Shown here piece after piece: positions 53,901 to 62,614 of a stretch of DNA of 64,000 nt (within the stretch, counting starts at the first letter, position 1; every line of letters begins with the position of its first letter). Under the pieces are notes generated by a model. The model was given only the letters and a program-made list of their open reading frames with translations, was not told where the DNA came from and made no database searches. The DNA is from Macrobrachium rosenbergii (Eukaryota > Arthropoda > Malacostraca > Decapoda > Palaemonidae). A program made the position numbers and the translations under genes. The stretch is taken from the NCBI RefSeq assembly GCF_040412425.1, contig NC_089744.1, forward strand, positions 42,335,099 through 42,399,098, written 5' to 3'.

Positions 53901-56900
53901 TGCTCATCTGGAAGAGCTCCTGACTTCGGGGATGTGGCGCGCTCAGGACAAGCAGCTCCACATCAACGTATTGGAGTTGAAAGCTGCCCTCCTGGGTCTT
54001 CAGGAGTTTCAGGAGAGGGTAGTAGGTCACTCTGTCGTTCTGATGTCAGACAACACTACGGTGGTAGTGTATATGAACAAGAGAGGGCGAGACTGGTGTC
54101 ACGCCAACAGGCTGTTTCGTCTGTGGGGAGTAGTAGTAGTATTAAAGTAGGTTAACCAGACCACTTAGCTGACTTTCAGCCCTCACAGGGCTGGCCCGAT
54201 GGATTAGAATAAAATACCACATAGGCACACAGTCTCATACTGTAACACATACACACAATAAATACATTTACTCATGCTTCCACACTAAAAAGGTATACTA
54301 AAATTCATAAAAAGTTAAGTAATATTTTTAAAAAATTACATTTAAATTCAACAAATGCTGTAAGGGTTTTTGTGCTTTTATTATTTACTTTTTTATATTT
54401 TATTAATTAAACCACAGTTCCTCATGAACAACAAAATCGGAATGACTATGGGGAAGAACCATGTTAGACCTCTTCGCTACAAGGTTCAAGAGAAAGCTAG
54501 TGACCTATTGTTCAGTGGTCCTGGATCCGTTCGCTGTGGAGGAGGATGCCCTTCCATATCCTTGGGACAACCTGGAAGTTTATGCCTTCCTCCATTCTGC
54601 CTAATCTGTCATGTCCTGAACAGAGTGATGAGTCAAAGAATCTTAGGATGACCCTGGTAGCTCCTTTGTGGCCCCAAGCAGAGTGGTTCCTGGATCTTCT
54701 GTCTCTGCTCTCAGCAGTGCCAAGAGTGATTCCCCCTTAGCACAATCTTCTCTGCCAACCTCATGTAAAGAGGTACCACCAATCCATAGGGTCCCTGTCT
54801 CTTCACGGCTGCAGGTTATCCAGTATCTCTTACGAGTGAGAGGTTTTTCTTGCAGAGCAGCGACACAGATGTCCAGCTACCTCAGAAGATCTTCATCAGC
54901 CATGTATCAGGGCAAGTGGGCCGTCTAGTGTGACTGGTGTCATCAAGAGGGTTTCTCTCCACTTGGAACTTATATTCAACAGATAGCAGACTTCCTAATC
55001 TATCTCAGAACACAGAAAGGCCTTTCTGTTTCTGCTGTCAAGGGGTACTTGGCTGCTTTAGGATTAGTTCTCCATCTGAAAGACGTAGAGATCTCTTCAT
55101 CCTGGGAAATATCTATGTTGTTCAAGAGCTTTGAGCAGTCTTGTTCTCCTAGGGAACTCAAGCCTCCTACATGGGACCTAACTCTGGTACTGGGTAGTCT
55201 CACTCGAGCTCCATTCGAGCCACTGCATCAATTGTCACACAGGGAACTGACTTTGAAAACAGTTTTTCTCCTGGCCTTGGCTTCCTCGAAGAGTTGGTGA
55301 GCTCCATGGTCTAGATTATGATGTTAAACACACCAGGGGTTGGGGGCCTGTGGCTTTCAAATTTGTCCCGGAATTCACGGCTAAGACTCAAAATCCCTCG
55401 GTTCACAATGACAGATCTGCCTCGTTTTCCATTCCTTCTCTTAAGGGTTTTGTTAACATCCATCTTCAGGAGTTACTGCTCGGTCCTGTCAGAGCACTGC
55501 ATGGCTATCTGAAAAGGACTTATCACCTAAGACCTAGGTGCCACAGACTTTTTGTTAGCACAGGCCAAGCCAAGAAAGAAGTGTCCAAGAATACCATTTT
55601 GTTTTGGCTGTGTGAGGTAATTAGGTGAGTCTACGCCTCACCGTCAAGTTTTGTCTCCAATACCGTGCATGCTAAGGTACATGACATCAGAGGAATAAGT
55701 TCCTCTCTGGCATTTAAGAACTTGTCTGTTCATAGGATTTTGAATGCTGGTTCTTGGCTTTGTCAGACCACTTTCACTTCCTTCTACTTGAAGGACATTG
55801 CCCACAGGTCCTTGGATACTTTTTCCTTGGATCCAGTGGTGGCTGCTCAACAAGTTGTGTAGCTCATCCAGTGCCACTGGTGGGACTGTTTGTATCTTGC
55901 CTAAAATGATAGTGTGGAAGAGAGAATGAGTGAGATCAATGATCTCTTTTCTTTCTCTTTTTCCTTTCTTCTCTACCTACAGGCAGTTTTGAAGAATAAC
56001 ACACATCATATGCTGGAACTGGTTTGATGCAGGTGAGTGTTGTAGCCAGACTGTTACAGCATTTTTGTTCCATACAACATACAAATTTGCTTCTAAGTAG
56101 CCTGTACTTTTCTCTCCGGCAAGGGGAGTGAGAATTGGTGACAAACCCGTTACGTGTGGCTGACTTGGTTTGTTGCTTGAACAGATAGATATAGTTCTCT
56201 TTGACTTCCACGTATGCAATGAATCTAACATGCTGCACGGTGTTTTAAGCCAGTGGACTGGATGTTAGATACCCACTTATCTAACAACTCAAGAGGATTA
56301 GGTCCTCTTCCTCAGAACTCTGATTTCTAGGAAGAGTGATTAGGTGTGCCAAACCTCCAGTCAGTTCAGGATTCTTATACCTCCCCCCAAGTGTGGGTCT
56401 ATCCTAATGTTAAGGCTGAAGGTTTGTTCCGCCGCTTCCGTGTATGAACAAATGAAAAAACTTTAATTAATTTGTATTTTTCATAGCTAACAAACCTAAG
56501 GTCTTAACATAGACTGCCCAGCTCTAGCCACCCCTCCTATGTCTTATGCTGGGTTGGCAGAAAGCCTGAATGCGTCACAAGGTTCCAGCTGGGTCTGTGA
56601 CCCACTTCCACCTTATCTGTGTGTCAGATGCCACATGCCATAGATTCCTTGCATATATGATTTTTTATTGTTTTTAAACCGGTTTCCAGCTAGCACCAGA
56701 GGATTTATCCTAATGTTCAGACCAAAGGTTTGTTCTGTGTATGAACAAAGAGATTATTTATGTCAAAAATGCATTACAAGAGCAAATGGGAAAGAGAGGG
56801 GAGTTCAACCTTATTGTGATACTGTACATAGGCAAGCCTTAGAAGAGAAAGAACACATGTTACCTTGGAGACACACTAGACTGCGAAGCATGAGTTGAGA

Positions 56901-57355
56901 GAGCAATAAGAGTATCTGCAGCAAGAATGAAATAGAGAAACAGCTAGACTACTGATAAATAAAATGTCCTATCAGAAGAGAGAGCAAAGGCATACTCTAT
57001 GCAGCAGAGACAAGAGTACTGACAGAAAAAAAAGGTATGACCAAAGACCCTTAGGGTTCATAGCCATTGTAAAGTGAGATACGTAATTATATTATAAATG
57101 AAGAACTCGGAGAGAGATGCGATATTCAGAGGCCAAAAAATAACACTGAGTTTTCAACATTTGAGATGTACTGAACATGTGATGAGAAAGGATGAAGAAC
57201 AGCTGGTCAAAAAACCAGCAGATATGGAAATAGCATGATAAAGAACGTAGAAACCCAGGAAAATGAGGAGTGAAAAGAGCAAAAAGAACTCATTTCATGT
57301 CTAACCCCATATTATGAGAAGATATGAAGTAAAACATTAATACTACATCTGCAAT

Positions 57356-57446
<91 letters not shown>

Positions 57447-58859
57447 AAAATTTCTACTGAATATAAGCAACTGACAGTTTTTAGTAGGGTTTGCAATAAG
57501 TGAGCAAAAATGAGCAAACAAAATGATAAACTCATGGTTACTTGATATCTAATGAAACTGATTTTGTCATTCTACCCTTAACTTTATTTTCCTATTACAG
57601 TATTCATTACTGATGCTCTTGATTCCTTCACTTTAGTAGTAATAAAACTATCCAACTACTTTTTGAATTCTAGTCTAATGCTAAGCTTACCTGCTGCAAC
57701 TGTCTAATGTGCCGATTTTCTTGCTGTATTGAATGGATGAGCGCACTGCGGGGACGGTTGTTTGCAGCCTCATTCAGCTCATTCATTTCCTCGCAGTACT
57801 GTCAAAGAGTAGAGAAATGGTAACAATTAATATTTAATGAAACACCTTTTATCAATTCAAAACAATACAAAAAATTAACTTCAACTACTGTACTTACGAA
57901 TTTCATAAATTACAAAATTCAAGGTAACACACTATTGAAACCCTTTCTAACCAAAAATGTGGATAACCAGCAGTTCAAGATACAACTACTAATGATTTTC
58001 AAGTGATTAACTTGAAGGTTTCACCTCATACATTTTCTGCCCTCAGTATTAACCAAAAAAAAAAAAAAAAATATTTGTTACAACTGTACATTCATTTTTA
58101 TTTCAAGGAAGTAAGTAAATAAACTTGATTTTTATCACCTGATGAACTGAACTCTTACTCAATGATAATGTATTTATTTAAAAGACATTTATTTCCATTA
58201 TCTCTCCTGAAAAGAAAAGTGACAAAAACTCAAATAAGGATTTTCCAATCAGCTTTAGGAGGAGTAAAAAGAAAAAAATCTGTGAAGTATGGCTGCCATC
58301 TGACTCATTAGATGTGTACAGGTAATAAAAGAAAAGCCATGAAAAATAAAATCTTCATTTATGACAATGAATGTTTATGAACCAAATCTACGTACAGTAC
58401 CATCTTTTTATTCAAGCTTCTTGCATGACACTATTTTCAATTCTTTAGCCAACTAAAGTACAAGCTACACAGAAGCAATTCCAAGAAATCATTAATGACT
58501 ACTCACACCCACACCTGTTTTATGCCAATCAATGATTATGATAACAAGGGTAACAGCTTGATAGTTCATATCCTCTTCACTTATAAACTGTCAGTTAGCT
58601 TCTAAAGTTGAATCTATCAATGATTCCATCATTAACGCATTAATACACACATTCCCTTCATAACAAACTACAAGAAAGCTTCATGAACTGAGTACAAGTA
58701 CAGTACCTTGAAAACAACTGTATGCTTGCGCTTATTACGAGGCAAGCGATGCATTTGGGGTGTTGGGGAAACTTCAGGCAGGGCTGATGCAGATTCAGAT
58801 GATGATGGTGGGGACTGTGGTCCCTGGTGGGATGCTGAGGGGGAGCCCCGTCCTCGCAT
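33606..58859 (-). CDS. FGFR1OP2: SIKE/FGFR1OP2-family coiled-coil protein, five exons
   Basis: Exons 58859-58707, 57798-57691, 37675-37535, 35953-35831 and 33797-33606 join, all in phase 0 with GT-AG introns, into 238 residues (human FGFR1OP2 is about 253). The middle exons match the family closely: NELNEAANNRPRSALIHSIQ, then QQENKELRLALEEHQNVMEL with IMSRYRQQ, then ISEMVAVMRKA and ENKGLREML. These form a long coiled coil. In other animals SIKE and FGFR1OP2 are subunits of STRIPAK kinase-phosphatase complexes and act in cytoskeletal and innate immune signalling. The N terminus here is unlike the human one: 51 residues, Ser/Pro-rich, then a basic LPRNKRKH patch. An in-frame TGA lies upstream of the ATG, so it is a real or alternative start. 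The segment before ISEMV is shorter than in the long human isoform. Intron 2 (20 kb) is packed with transposons. Confidence 0.88.
33798..35830 (-). other. Intron 4 of the SIKE/FGFR1OP2-like gene
   Basis: About 2 kb. Around 34080-34560 the plus strand has overlapping open frames (Gln-rich, then QEYKSQLQSIFWERLSTTD) that look protein-like over a short distance but are shifted and unassigned; possibly a degraded insertion. Confidence 0.55.
35831..35953 (-). CDS. FGFR1OP2: SIKE/FGFR1OP2-like exon 4
   Basis: Acceptor ttcttacag, donor AAG/gtatga, 41 codons: LTAQIERISEMVAVMRKAAS, then LGDEETHHQQ and ITALTTENK. Confidence 0.9.
35954..37534 (-). other. Intron 3 of the SIKE/FGFR1OP2-like gene
   Basis: 1.6 kb, AT-rich. 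I looked for the extra exon that the long human isoform has at this position and did not see a clear one. Confidence 0.6.
37535..37675 (-). CDS. FGFR1OP2: SIKE/FGFR1OP2-like exon 3
   Basis: Acceptor ctttccag, donor AAA/gtaagt, 47 codons beginning ENKELRLALEEHQNVMEL and ending in a polar NAKQSQPNTQDQAK tail. Confidence 0.9.
37676..38705 (-). other. Intron 2 of the SIKE/FGFR1OP2-like gene, 3' part
   Basis: AT-rich sequence with no recognisable gene, between exon 3 and the piggyBac-like element. Confidence 0.55.
38710..40788. mobile_element. piggyBac-like non-autonomous element with internal tandem copies
   Basis: Flanked by TTAA on both sides (38706-38709 and 40789-40792), with terminal inverted repeats CCCTTAAACGCC and ggcgtttaaggg. 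TTAA targets and CCC/GGG ends are the signature of piggyBac transposons. The 2.08-kb interior has no transposase. It is made of about five diverged copies of a 300-400 bp unit; the marker 'tttatggtgaattt' recurs near 38936, 39343, 39647, 39950 and 40330, each time preceded by tctctagcacaatattt. A poly(A) run at 38954-38990 lies in copy 1. Confidence 0.82.
40993..41181. mobile_element. Left half of a Tigger-type MITE split by element B
   Basis: Begins after TA with CAGTGAACCCCCC, then gtattcgcggggg, and runs to the insertion point of DIRS B. The right half is at 49526-49687; together they make about 350 bp. Confidence 0.78.
41182..41490. repeat. Element B left (5') inverted terminal repeat
   Basis: Complement of 49190-49525; contains ttctaggtataaaattgcta and gcgtcttccataatggagac. 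Confidence 0.88.
41491..43459 (+). other. Element B 5' region
   Basis: GC-richer than the host DNA, with no long conserved frame. An ATG at 41565 opens a short frame (MSSSNFNISK) that ends at a weak donor-like aagttaagt, so it could be a small first exon. That is only a guess. Confidence 0.45.
43460..43630 (+). CDS. Element B gag, Cys/His-domain exon
   Basis: Between acceptor acacttacag and donor TCG/gtaaga. Encodes VRCEEPGCTASLQQPYGHV, then VCRTHAGC and WHPDGCEVCFAL. All Cys and His positions match the exon at 18871-19041 of element A, while intervening residues differ, so the metal-binding pattern has been kept by selection. No ATG lies at its start, so an upstream exon is expected. Confidence 0.7.
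43631..43740 (+). other. Spliceosomal intron in element B gag
   Basis: 110 bases, donor gtaaga, acceptor tgctctctttcag. Same position as the element A intron. In this copy the first codon after it has lost one base compared with A (GC for GCT), a frameshift. Confidence 0.72.
43741..45615 (+). pseudogene. Element B gag, main exon (frameshifted)
   Basis: Aligned block by block with A: SLRAWVAGFGRNVPSGKPYV, YPSARVAAAVP, then broken sequence around 44250-44815 (remains of FDVGNPWRFALRAIQHEDTL-like and SLGTRRLEELEF-like blocks). From 44815 a clean 266-codon frame reads MFSLGDKLPTPCINK, QLRETDSTSLVFPG, TFTVGKLDAHCAS and RHEPNKLMKSFIWGANLF. The Gly/Arg-rich tail continues past the stop in another frame (GRGPLQRQTWLRPKR-like region). 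Confidence 0.78.
45740..47475 (+). pseudogene. Element B reverse transcriptase / RNase H (several frameshifts)
   Basis: Starts with QVGGRLYWFRDQWSFSPWAH, then VEELLNKRAIKKVRHLKFQG and TVPKKDSG. After a shift at about 46010 it reads ILDLSRLNLYIKCDKFRM, SIDLSDAYYHVPV, MPFGLNIAS and AAYLDDWIIW (intact YLDD). RNase H starts ALVVHIDASL, then changes frame to INTLEAMAVFLTL. The catalytic LVLDNAVIVH-like block is disrupted near 46970. The tail block ADLFATESNYKLPCYVAPNL and WEKIYLFPPINM is in yet another frame. The copy cannot make a functional polymerase. Confidence 0.87.
47615..48535 (+). CDS. Element B tyrosine recombinase, apparently intact
   Basis: A continuous frame of about 306 codons to TAA at 48533-48535. 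The N-terminal core-binding part reads ESDKRDSTLRQYDSAVKKLA and SLFEKGLAQATITTAKSALK. The catalytic domain has FLISLASGARISELSALSRG (Arg I), then ICR-like block GPLFIREKGGTLSLNAIRQQ, VPKVHDIRAVATSTN (His-x-x-Arg), TKYTGWKSPLVF (His/Trp position) and RHYLKSL (Tyr nucleophile). In DIRS elements this enzyme integrates the circular intermediate without a DDE integrase. The start is uncertain because in A the domain follows RT/RNase H in the same reading direction; an in-frame TAA lies at 47612. This is the only large pol-derived frame in the window that could still work. Confidence 0.85.
   Translation, partial: HSVLESDKRDSTLRQYDSAVKKLASFLKASEAQTMTTNLAVTFFRSLFEKGLAQATITTAKSALKKVFLYGFKIDLTDSYFSSIPRACARLRPVTRPHSVTWFLNDVLKLASEIDNSQCSYMDLLRKTLFLISLASGARISELSALSRGDDFVNFLPSGEVLLSPDHRFLAKNEDPQDRWSPWKVVPLPQDQSLCPVYTLKSYLLRTPQCKSGPLFIREKGGTLSLNAIRQQILYFIKQANPDSVPKVHDIRAVATSTNYFHNMDFAELTKYTGWKSPLVFKRHYLKSLEALKFSAVAVGSAIPPP
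49041..49128. repeat. Element B internal complementary region
   Basis: tttcaccggctgacacgggg, then ctggactcag (complement of the left end) joined to aaaagggattttgac and gcccgtgtcacccggtga (complement of the right end). Confidence 0.87.
49190..49525. repeat. Element B right (3') inverted terminal repeat
   Basis: Complement of 41182-41490. The outer end reads gtcacccggtgaaa-type palindrome, then ttcctttgtcaaaatccc and the TTT core. Confidence 0.88.
49526..49687. mobile_element. Right half of the Tigger-type MITE split by element B
   Basis: Continues the MITE from 41181 and ends with cgggatttacta before TA. Its sequence is about the complement of 11690-11820 in the other Tigger-type copy. Confidence 0.78.
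49690..50589. other. Intron sequence without recognisable gene
   Basis: AT-rich part of SIKE/FGFR1OP2-like intron 2. A 129-codon open frame at 49875-50264 has no family pattern. Confidence 0.45.
50856..52810 (+). pseudogene. Element D gag-like region, many frameshifts
   Basis: Short frames in all three phases with Ser/Arg/Pro-rich composition (for example KFLASYQELIDLICEFNNLS at about 51870-51930, and LQLEAATVRCLANINDRLVQ-like text near 52590). It lies directly before RT, as gag does in C. No domain can be named. Confidence 0.5.
52900..53692 (+). pseudogene. Element D reverse transcriptase
   Basis: A single frame carries the whole RT core: KIMDKGAVEKVVRSSPGFYS, VFLVPKGTGDWRPVMDLSTL, MLTVDLKDAYFQIPI (first Asp), FRLTTAPQVFT and LLRYLDDAWLVLESS (YLDD intact), then RILYLGMVTDT. 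The domain itself looks usable, but it is cut off from RNase H by a frameshift at about 53690. I therefore call it a pseudogene of the full polyprotein. Confidence 0.85.
53800..54620 (+). pseudogene. Element D RNase H, interrupted
   Basis: VLGWGAHLEELLTSGMW, HINVLELKAALLGLQ and VVLMSDNTTVVVYMNKRG give the first three catalytic acidic blocks up to about 54100. After the interruption at 54150-54420, the conserved post-RNase H block resumes in pieces (LDPFAVEEDALPYPWDNLEV, YAFLHSA) near 54515-54600. The ADELSR block is missing. Confidence 0.72.
54150..54235 (+). repeat. SINE-like fragment
   Basis: aaccagaccacttagctgac, then agccctcacagggctggccc. I recall this as the head of a very abundant decapod short repeat (accagaccactgagctga ... 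ggctggcccgaaggatt). The rest of that repeat is absent. The assignment rests on memory of the repeat and was not searched. Confidence 0.5.
54820..55862 (+). pseudogene. Element D tyrosine recombinase, frameshifted
   Basis: The N-terminal part reads SSSAMYQGKWAVW, then IQQIADFLIYLRTQKGLSVS and VKGYLAALG. The catalytic part has LTLKTVFLLALASSK, where a missing base breaks the expected R-V-x-E-L-H block. A frame-shifted middle follows, then AKVHDIRGISSSLAF (His-x-x-Arg), ILNAGSWLCQTTFTSF and YLKDI (Tyr) ending at TAG 55860-55862. It is inactive as written. Confidence 0.8.
56393..56750. repeat. Element D internal complementary region and 3' ITR
   Basis: gtgtgggtctatcctaatgt, then ggctgaaggtttgtt is followed after about 60 bases by aacaaacctaaggtcttaac and atagact, a palindrome (to 56516). 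The 3' ITR follows and ends with another atcctaatgttcagacc and aggtttgttctgtgtatgaa. Confidence 0.65.
56751..57690 (-). other. Intron 2 of the SIKE/FGFR1OP2-like gene, 5' part
   Basis: Intronic DNA with a long (GT)n tract at 57361-57444 and no other recognisable feature. Confidence 0.55.
57361..57444. repeat. (GT)n microsatellite
   Basis: 42 perfect GT units. Open frames here (poly-Thr-His) are artefacts. Confidence 0.97.
57691..57798 (-). CDS. FGFR1OP2: SIKE/FGFR1OP2-like exon 2
   Basis: Acceptor tttgacag, donor CAG/gtaagc, 36 codons: YCEEMNELNEAANNRPRSAL, then IHSIQQENRHIRQLQQ. The RPRS and QQENR motifs are diagnostic. Confidence 0.9.
57799..58706 (-). other. Intron 1 of the SIKE/FGFR1OP2-like gene
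   Basis: 0.9 kb with GT-AG ends and an A-run near 58060. No other feature is seen. Confidence 0.7.
58707..58859 (-). CDS. FGFR1OP2: SIKE/FGFR1OP2-like exon 1
   Basis: ATG at 58859-58857 with an in-frame TGA 24 bases upstream. 51 codons, Ser/Pro-rich (SPSASHQGPQSPPSSSES), ending MHRLPRNKRKHTVVFK at donor AAG/gtactg. The region equivalent to the first coiled-coil segment of human family members is not present here. Confidence 0.75.
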
Positions 58860-61849
58860 TTTGACTAAATATTTGGACTCCTCAGCACTTCAATTATACA
58901 TGCACTAACACACCAAGGTACAGATAAAAAACCCACAGACACTGCTGGCCAATTCCATTTCACTTTTCACCCAAAAAATGTCTCACTAATCAATTTTTCT
59001 AGGCACCAAGTCTTGGTACTTCTCTGTGGACTATTTCCAACAAGGGTATCAAATGAAGTCCATAACATGAACAGAATCTCAGTTATGAAGCTTAAGATAA
59101 GTACTTTCAATATGATTCAGGTTTATTTAAAAAAAAAAAAATCACATTTTGGATGGGGGTACAACTGGAAGGTTGGAGCCTTCCAGTTTCTAGATAGGAT
59201 GCAAAGTCCCAAGCCCATGTTAAACTCCTAGATGCCAACTAACTAACTAACATTACATGCAAGTAATAGTAAGGTCAAGAGGAATCAATGAATACCAAAA
59301 TAAAGAGCAAATATTACATTATGTAGGACAAGAGAAGAGACATCACCCTATTATTGAAAGAAGTACTGCAGCCAGACCAGTGTAAGTAGACCCCATGAGA
59401 GGTCGGGGTCATCTTCCGTGTCAGGTGTGTGGGGTCTGCTGCAAAGTGCTAATTAATAGTAAATATAGCAAACTGTGGGTCTGTAATTGTGCCAATCCAA
59501 TAACTGTGCAGTGATAGTGATCTGAGAAAACGATGGAGCAGACAAAAGAAACAATCGCACAAAGGGTCGATGTTGAAGTGATACATCAAAGCATTATTAT
59601 GCCTGCTTTCCCATAATTAAGCACTAAGTAACGGGTGGAAAGTAGTGAACAAAGTCATGCAGGCGAAATTAATAGAATACCGAGCGCGAGAAATCAAGTA
59701 ATGGACGAATACACACACAGATGTGTTGTGTATAAAAAGGCCAACAGACTAGAAAAACTAGTATGCAGTGTAAAAGCGAGGAAATGTCTTGAATGCCTCT
59801 ACGTTGTCAGGAAAGACAGACAAGATGAATGTTGTATAGAAAAGAGAAGACTAGCACTCCCTTAGTTAAAAACAACCAGACACTTGTGGCGAGTGCGAAA
59901 TGGAAAGTGACCATCATCGAGCGCAGTGATATTAGCATTATTATTATTAGCGCTTGCGCCGATCATCGTTGATGTGGAGAAATGAAACACAGATGGCGGC
60001 CACCCGCCGTTCCCGCCAAAGGAAAGGCAACCTCAAGGAGGTAGGAGACGGGATCATGGCGAGAAGCAGTCCTTTCCCGCCAAAGGAGGGTTGCCCCAGA
60101 CAAATCCCCCTAGAAGGGCCAATTGCCTTGTTAACGGAGTCAGCCTGCGAAACACATCCCCTCCCTTTCGAGGAAGGGGAAGACGAATGGGGAGGAGAGG
60201 CGAATGGAGTTCCAGGCCACCATCCCTCCTCCACACAACCCAGTGCCAGCTATAGCAGCGATGGAGATGGCAGTTGTGTGTGCCCGGGAAAACAAGAGAA
60301 GTTTTGTTGGGCAGGGGAAGGGATACCAGTTATCCCCCCCCGAGAGTAGTGGAGTGAGAGTGATGGAGTAGGGGACTCCCCCCTACTGGACAGTAAACCC
60401 GCCTCGAGAACGGGAGTGAGTAGGAAGGAGAAACCTCCTTCCCCCTCCCTCTCGGGCAGTTGAGAAGACGGTGCCGCCACAGGACGGATGGATGGGGGAG
60501 CGTGCGAGAGCTGTAAGCTGAGGTCTAGTAGGCTTAGCAGAAAGCTGTGAAGATTTTTATTGTTAAGAACAGCCGTCAGATAACGGCTGTCGACAGTGAG
60601 GGAGGGAAAAACAAAACACCTCCCCTCAAGGGGAAGGAGAAGGTGACGTGGAGAGAGGAAGGCGAGTCAGGTGGGTTCCTTCCTTGGTGCCAAGGGGGAC
60701 GAGGGAGGCAGTGTACAGACCAGTGTGAATAAATCATTGAAAATTTTTATGAGGAATTTCAACAGTCTGAGTATGAAATCTGGTCAACCATTATTAAAGC
60801 CCAGGTTTTTCTATTCACTGTAGTTGAAACTTTTTTGCAATTATTAAATTATCAAAAGGTCTTGTCATTATTTATTGTCTGTTATGTAATATTAGAGAAA
60901 GTGTCCTTTTGTTTTGTATTTTTTAGGTTATTCAAGTCTGTGCTGTAAAATTTTGTTCTTGCCAGAAATATCATAAACTATTAACTAGTGTTTTGTCTGA
61001 TTTTCAAAATCAGTTTTGTGTTTACTGAATCCCTTTGTGATTTATCAGTAATTTCATTTAATTTCAAATTGTTCCTATTAAAGTCATTGGGTAGTAACCA
61101 GTGCACTGGTATTGCTTTGTTTTAGTATTTTGTGACAATTGTTGACTTTTTCTGTGTCGGCGTTTCTTAACTCCTCCACCCCCGAGGGTGGGAGACCCCC
61201 CCTGCCCTCTCCTCTCCTCAGTGGCCAATTGGTTGTTTGTGAACCACACTGATAGTGTGTAATGTTAGATATATTGTTATTGTTAGTTACCCAAGTGCTG
61301 ACCTTTTTGGGATTTTCACATTTAAAGTTCTGATTGTTATTCTTAAGTACTTGATGATATGAGTCCATTTAAGGTAATCAGTCAACACCCCTGGGTTAGC
61401 TAAGAGTTAAGTAAAAGCACAAAAGATAATGCATCTCCATTGCCTCTATCAAAGTGTTGTTAATTAATGATAGGAACAGTAAATTAGTTACTACCTTCAA
61501 TTTCAAAGTCAGGTTATTACTGTGAATTCATATAAATTTTGGTAAAATAGTGAGGCTGACAGAAGCGGTGAGAAAGCAGTCAAATTTTCATTGGGAAAGA
61601 GAAATAAATTCTCAGTTGGCGATGGAGGGAACGAATAACCAGTTTGTTTTGGGTCACGAGCATTAAGAGGGACAGAGAAAAAATATACAGTAGTACCTTC
61701 GATAGAGAGACATTGGCAGTTCCATGATGCAGGGGAGGCATCGCTACATTTTACTGGACCTCAAATTTAAATTTACAGTGAACACTGCCATTGAAAGATT
61801 TAGTTGCGAGAGGGAATTTAGCTAAGAACTTGATATTGTAAAAAGATTG
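58860..61849. other. Intergenic region upstream of the SIKE/FGFR1OP2-like gene
   Basis: 59380-61250 contains several GC-rich patches with open frames of 60-131 codons (for example 59954-60349, with MAATRRSRQRKGNLKEVGDG). None matches a family I know. They could be worn gag or leader parts of the gypsy-like element further right. The promoter of the minus-strand gene should lie just above 58860, but I see no clear TATA or initiator. Confidence 0.4.
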
Positions 61850-61934
61850 GGCATATTCTGGGAAAATTGAAAAGGGAGCTGATGCTCTGTCTCAAAATGT
61901 TATAACAGGTGTTCAAATGAAAGCCAAAAAGAGC

Positions 61935-62047
61935 GAGGAACGACGAAAGCAATCTCGTACTGTTAGTGGCACAGGCGATGTCTATGGCAGTGAGGAACGA
62001 CGAAAGCAATCTCATAGCGTTAGTGGCACAGGCGATGTCTACGCACT
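61935..62047 (+). repeat. 57-bp tandem duplication
   Basis: Two copies of the unit starting gaggaacgacgaaagcaatc and ending cacaggcgatgtct, differing at a few bases. In frame it gives SEERRKQS..VSGTGDVY twice. Confidence 0.85.
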
Positions 62048-62169
62048 GCCAACAACGTTATATGTAGCAGTAACAGTTGAATACTGTACTTTAAATACGC
62101 CTGCAGGCAAGTTACGCAGAAAATGGGGGCTAGTCAGGTCAGCTGTGAGTGACTGGAGCTGCGGCGAAT

Positions 62170-62171
<2 letters not shown>

Positions 62172-62261
<90 letters not shown>
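62172..62261. repeat. (AG)n microsatellite
   Basis: About 45 AG units inside the gypsy-like relic. Confidence 0.96.
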
Positions 62262-62263
<2 letters not shown>

Positions 62264-62614
62264 TGACTGTTTGAATGCAGGATCTCTGCTGGGAGAGTCC
62301 CAAAGGAGATGTCCTGTGCGTGGTTGTATGACTGGGTATGTGAGGGGGTTGAGTGACGAAACCCCGATTCTGGAAGTGCTGTGAGATAAATTCTTCATGA
62401 AAAAAAAGCAACCTGTTGAGTCGTTCTTCCTTGTTCTTTGACAGAAGGAGCCATCCATATAATCCATGTAAGTCCCTATTTAGGGCATATAGGCATAAAA
62501 GAGTCCCTTATAAGGATACACGAAGAGGTGCCTGTTAAATTTGGTCATGGGCATATAAATGTGGTGAGACCACTCCCTGCTGCACAGGGCAATACAAGTA
62601 TATTTGTGTTCATG

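Larger units (their letters stand above)
50590..56750 (+). mobile_element. DIRS-like retrotransposon D, 5'-truncated and degraded
   Basis: Gene order gag-like region, RT, RNase H, tyrosine recombinase, then an internal complementary region (56393-56516) and a 3' ITR to about 56750. The left edge is set where GC-rich, coding-like sequence begins; no left ITR was found, so the 5' end is probably missing. It is a third family, related by its termini to the fragment at 25000-25332. It is interrupted at about 54150-54420 by SINE-like and AT-rich DNA. It lies in intron 2 of the SIKE/FGFR1OP2-like gene, opposite to its transcription. Confidence 0.78.

Noticed and set aside
59635..60732. Several 60-131 codon frames upstream of the SIKE-like gene
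   Set aside because: Basic and Pro/Gly-rich text without a known domain; possibly worn transposon gag, but nothing supports a specific call.
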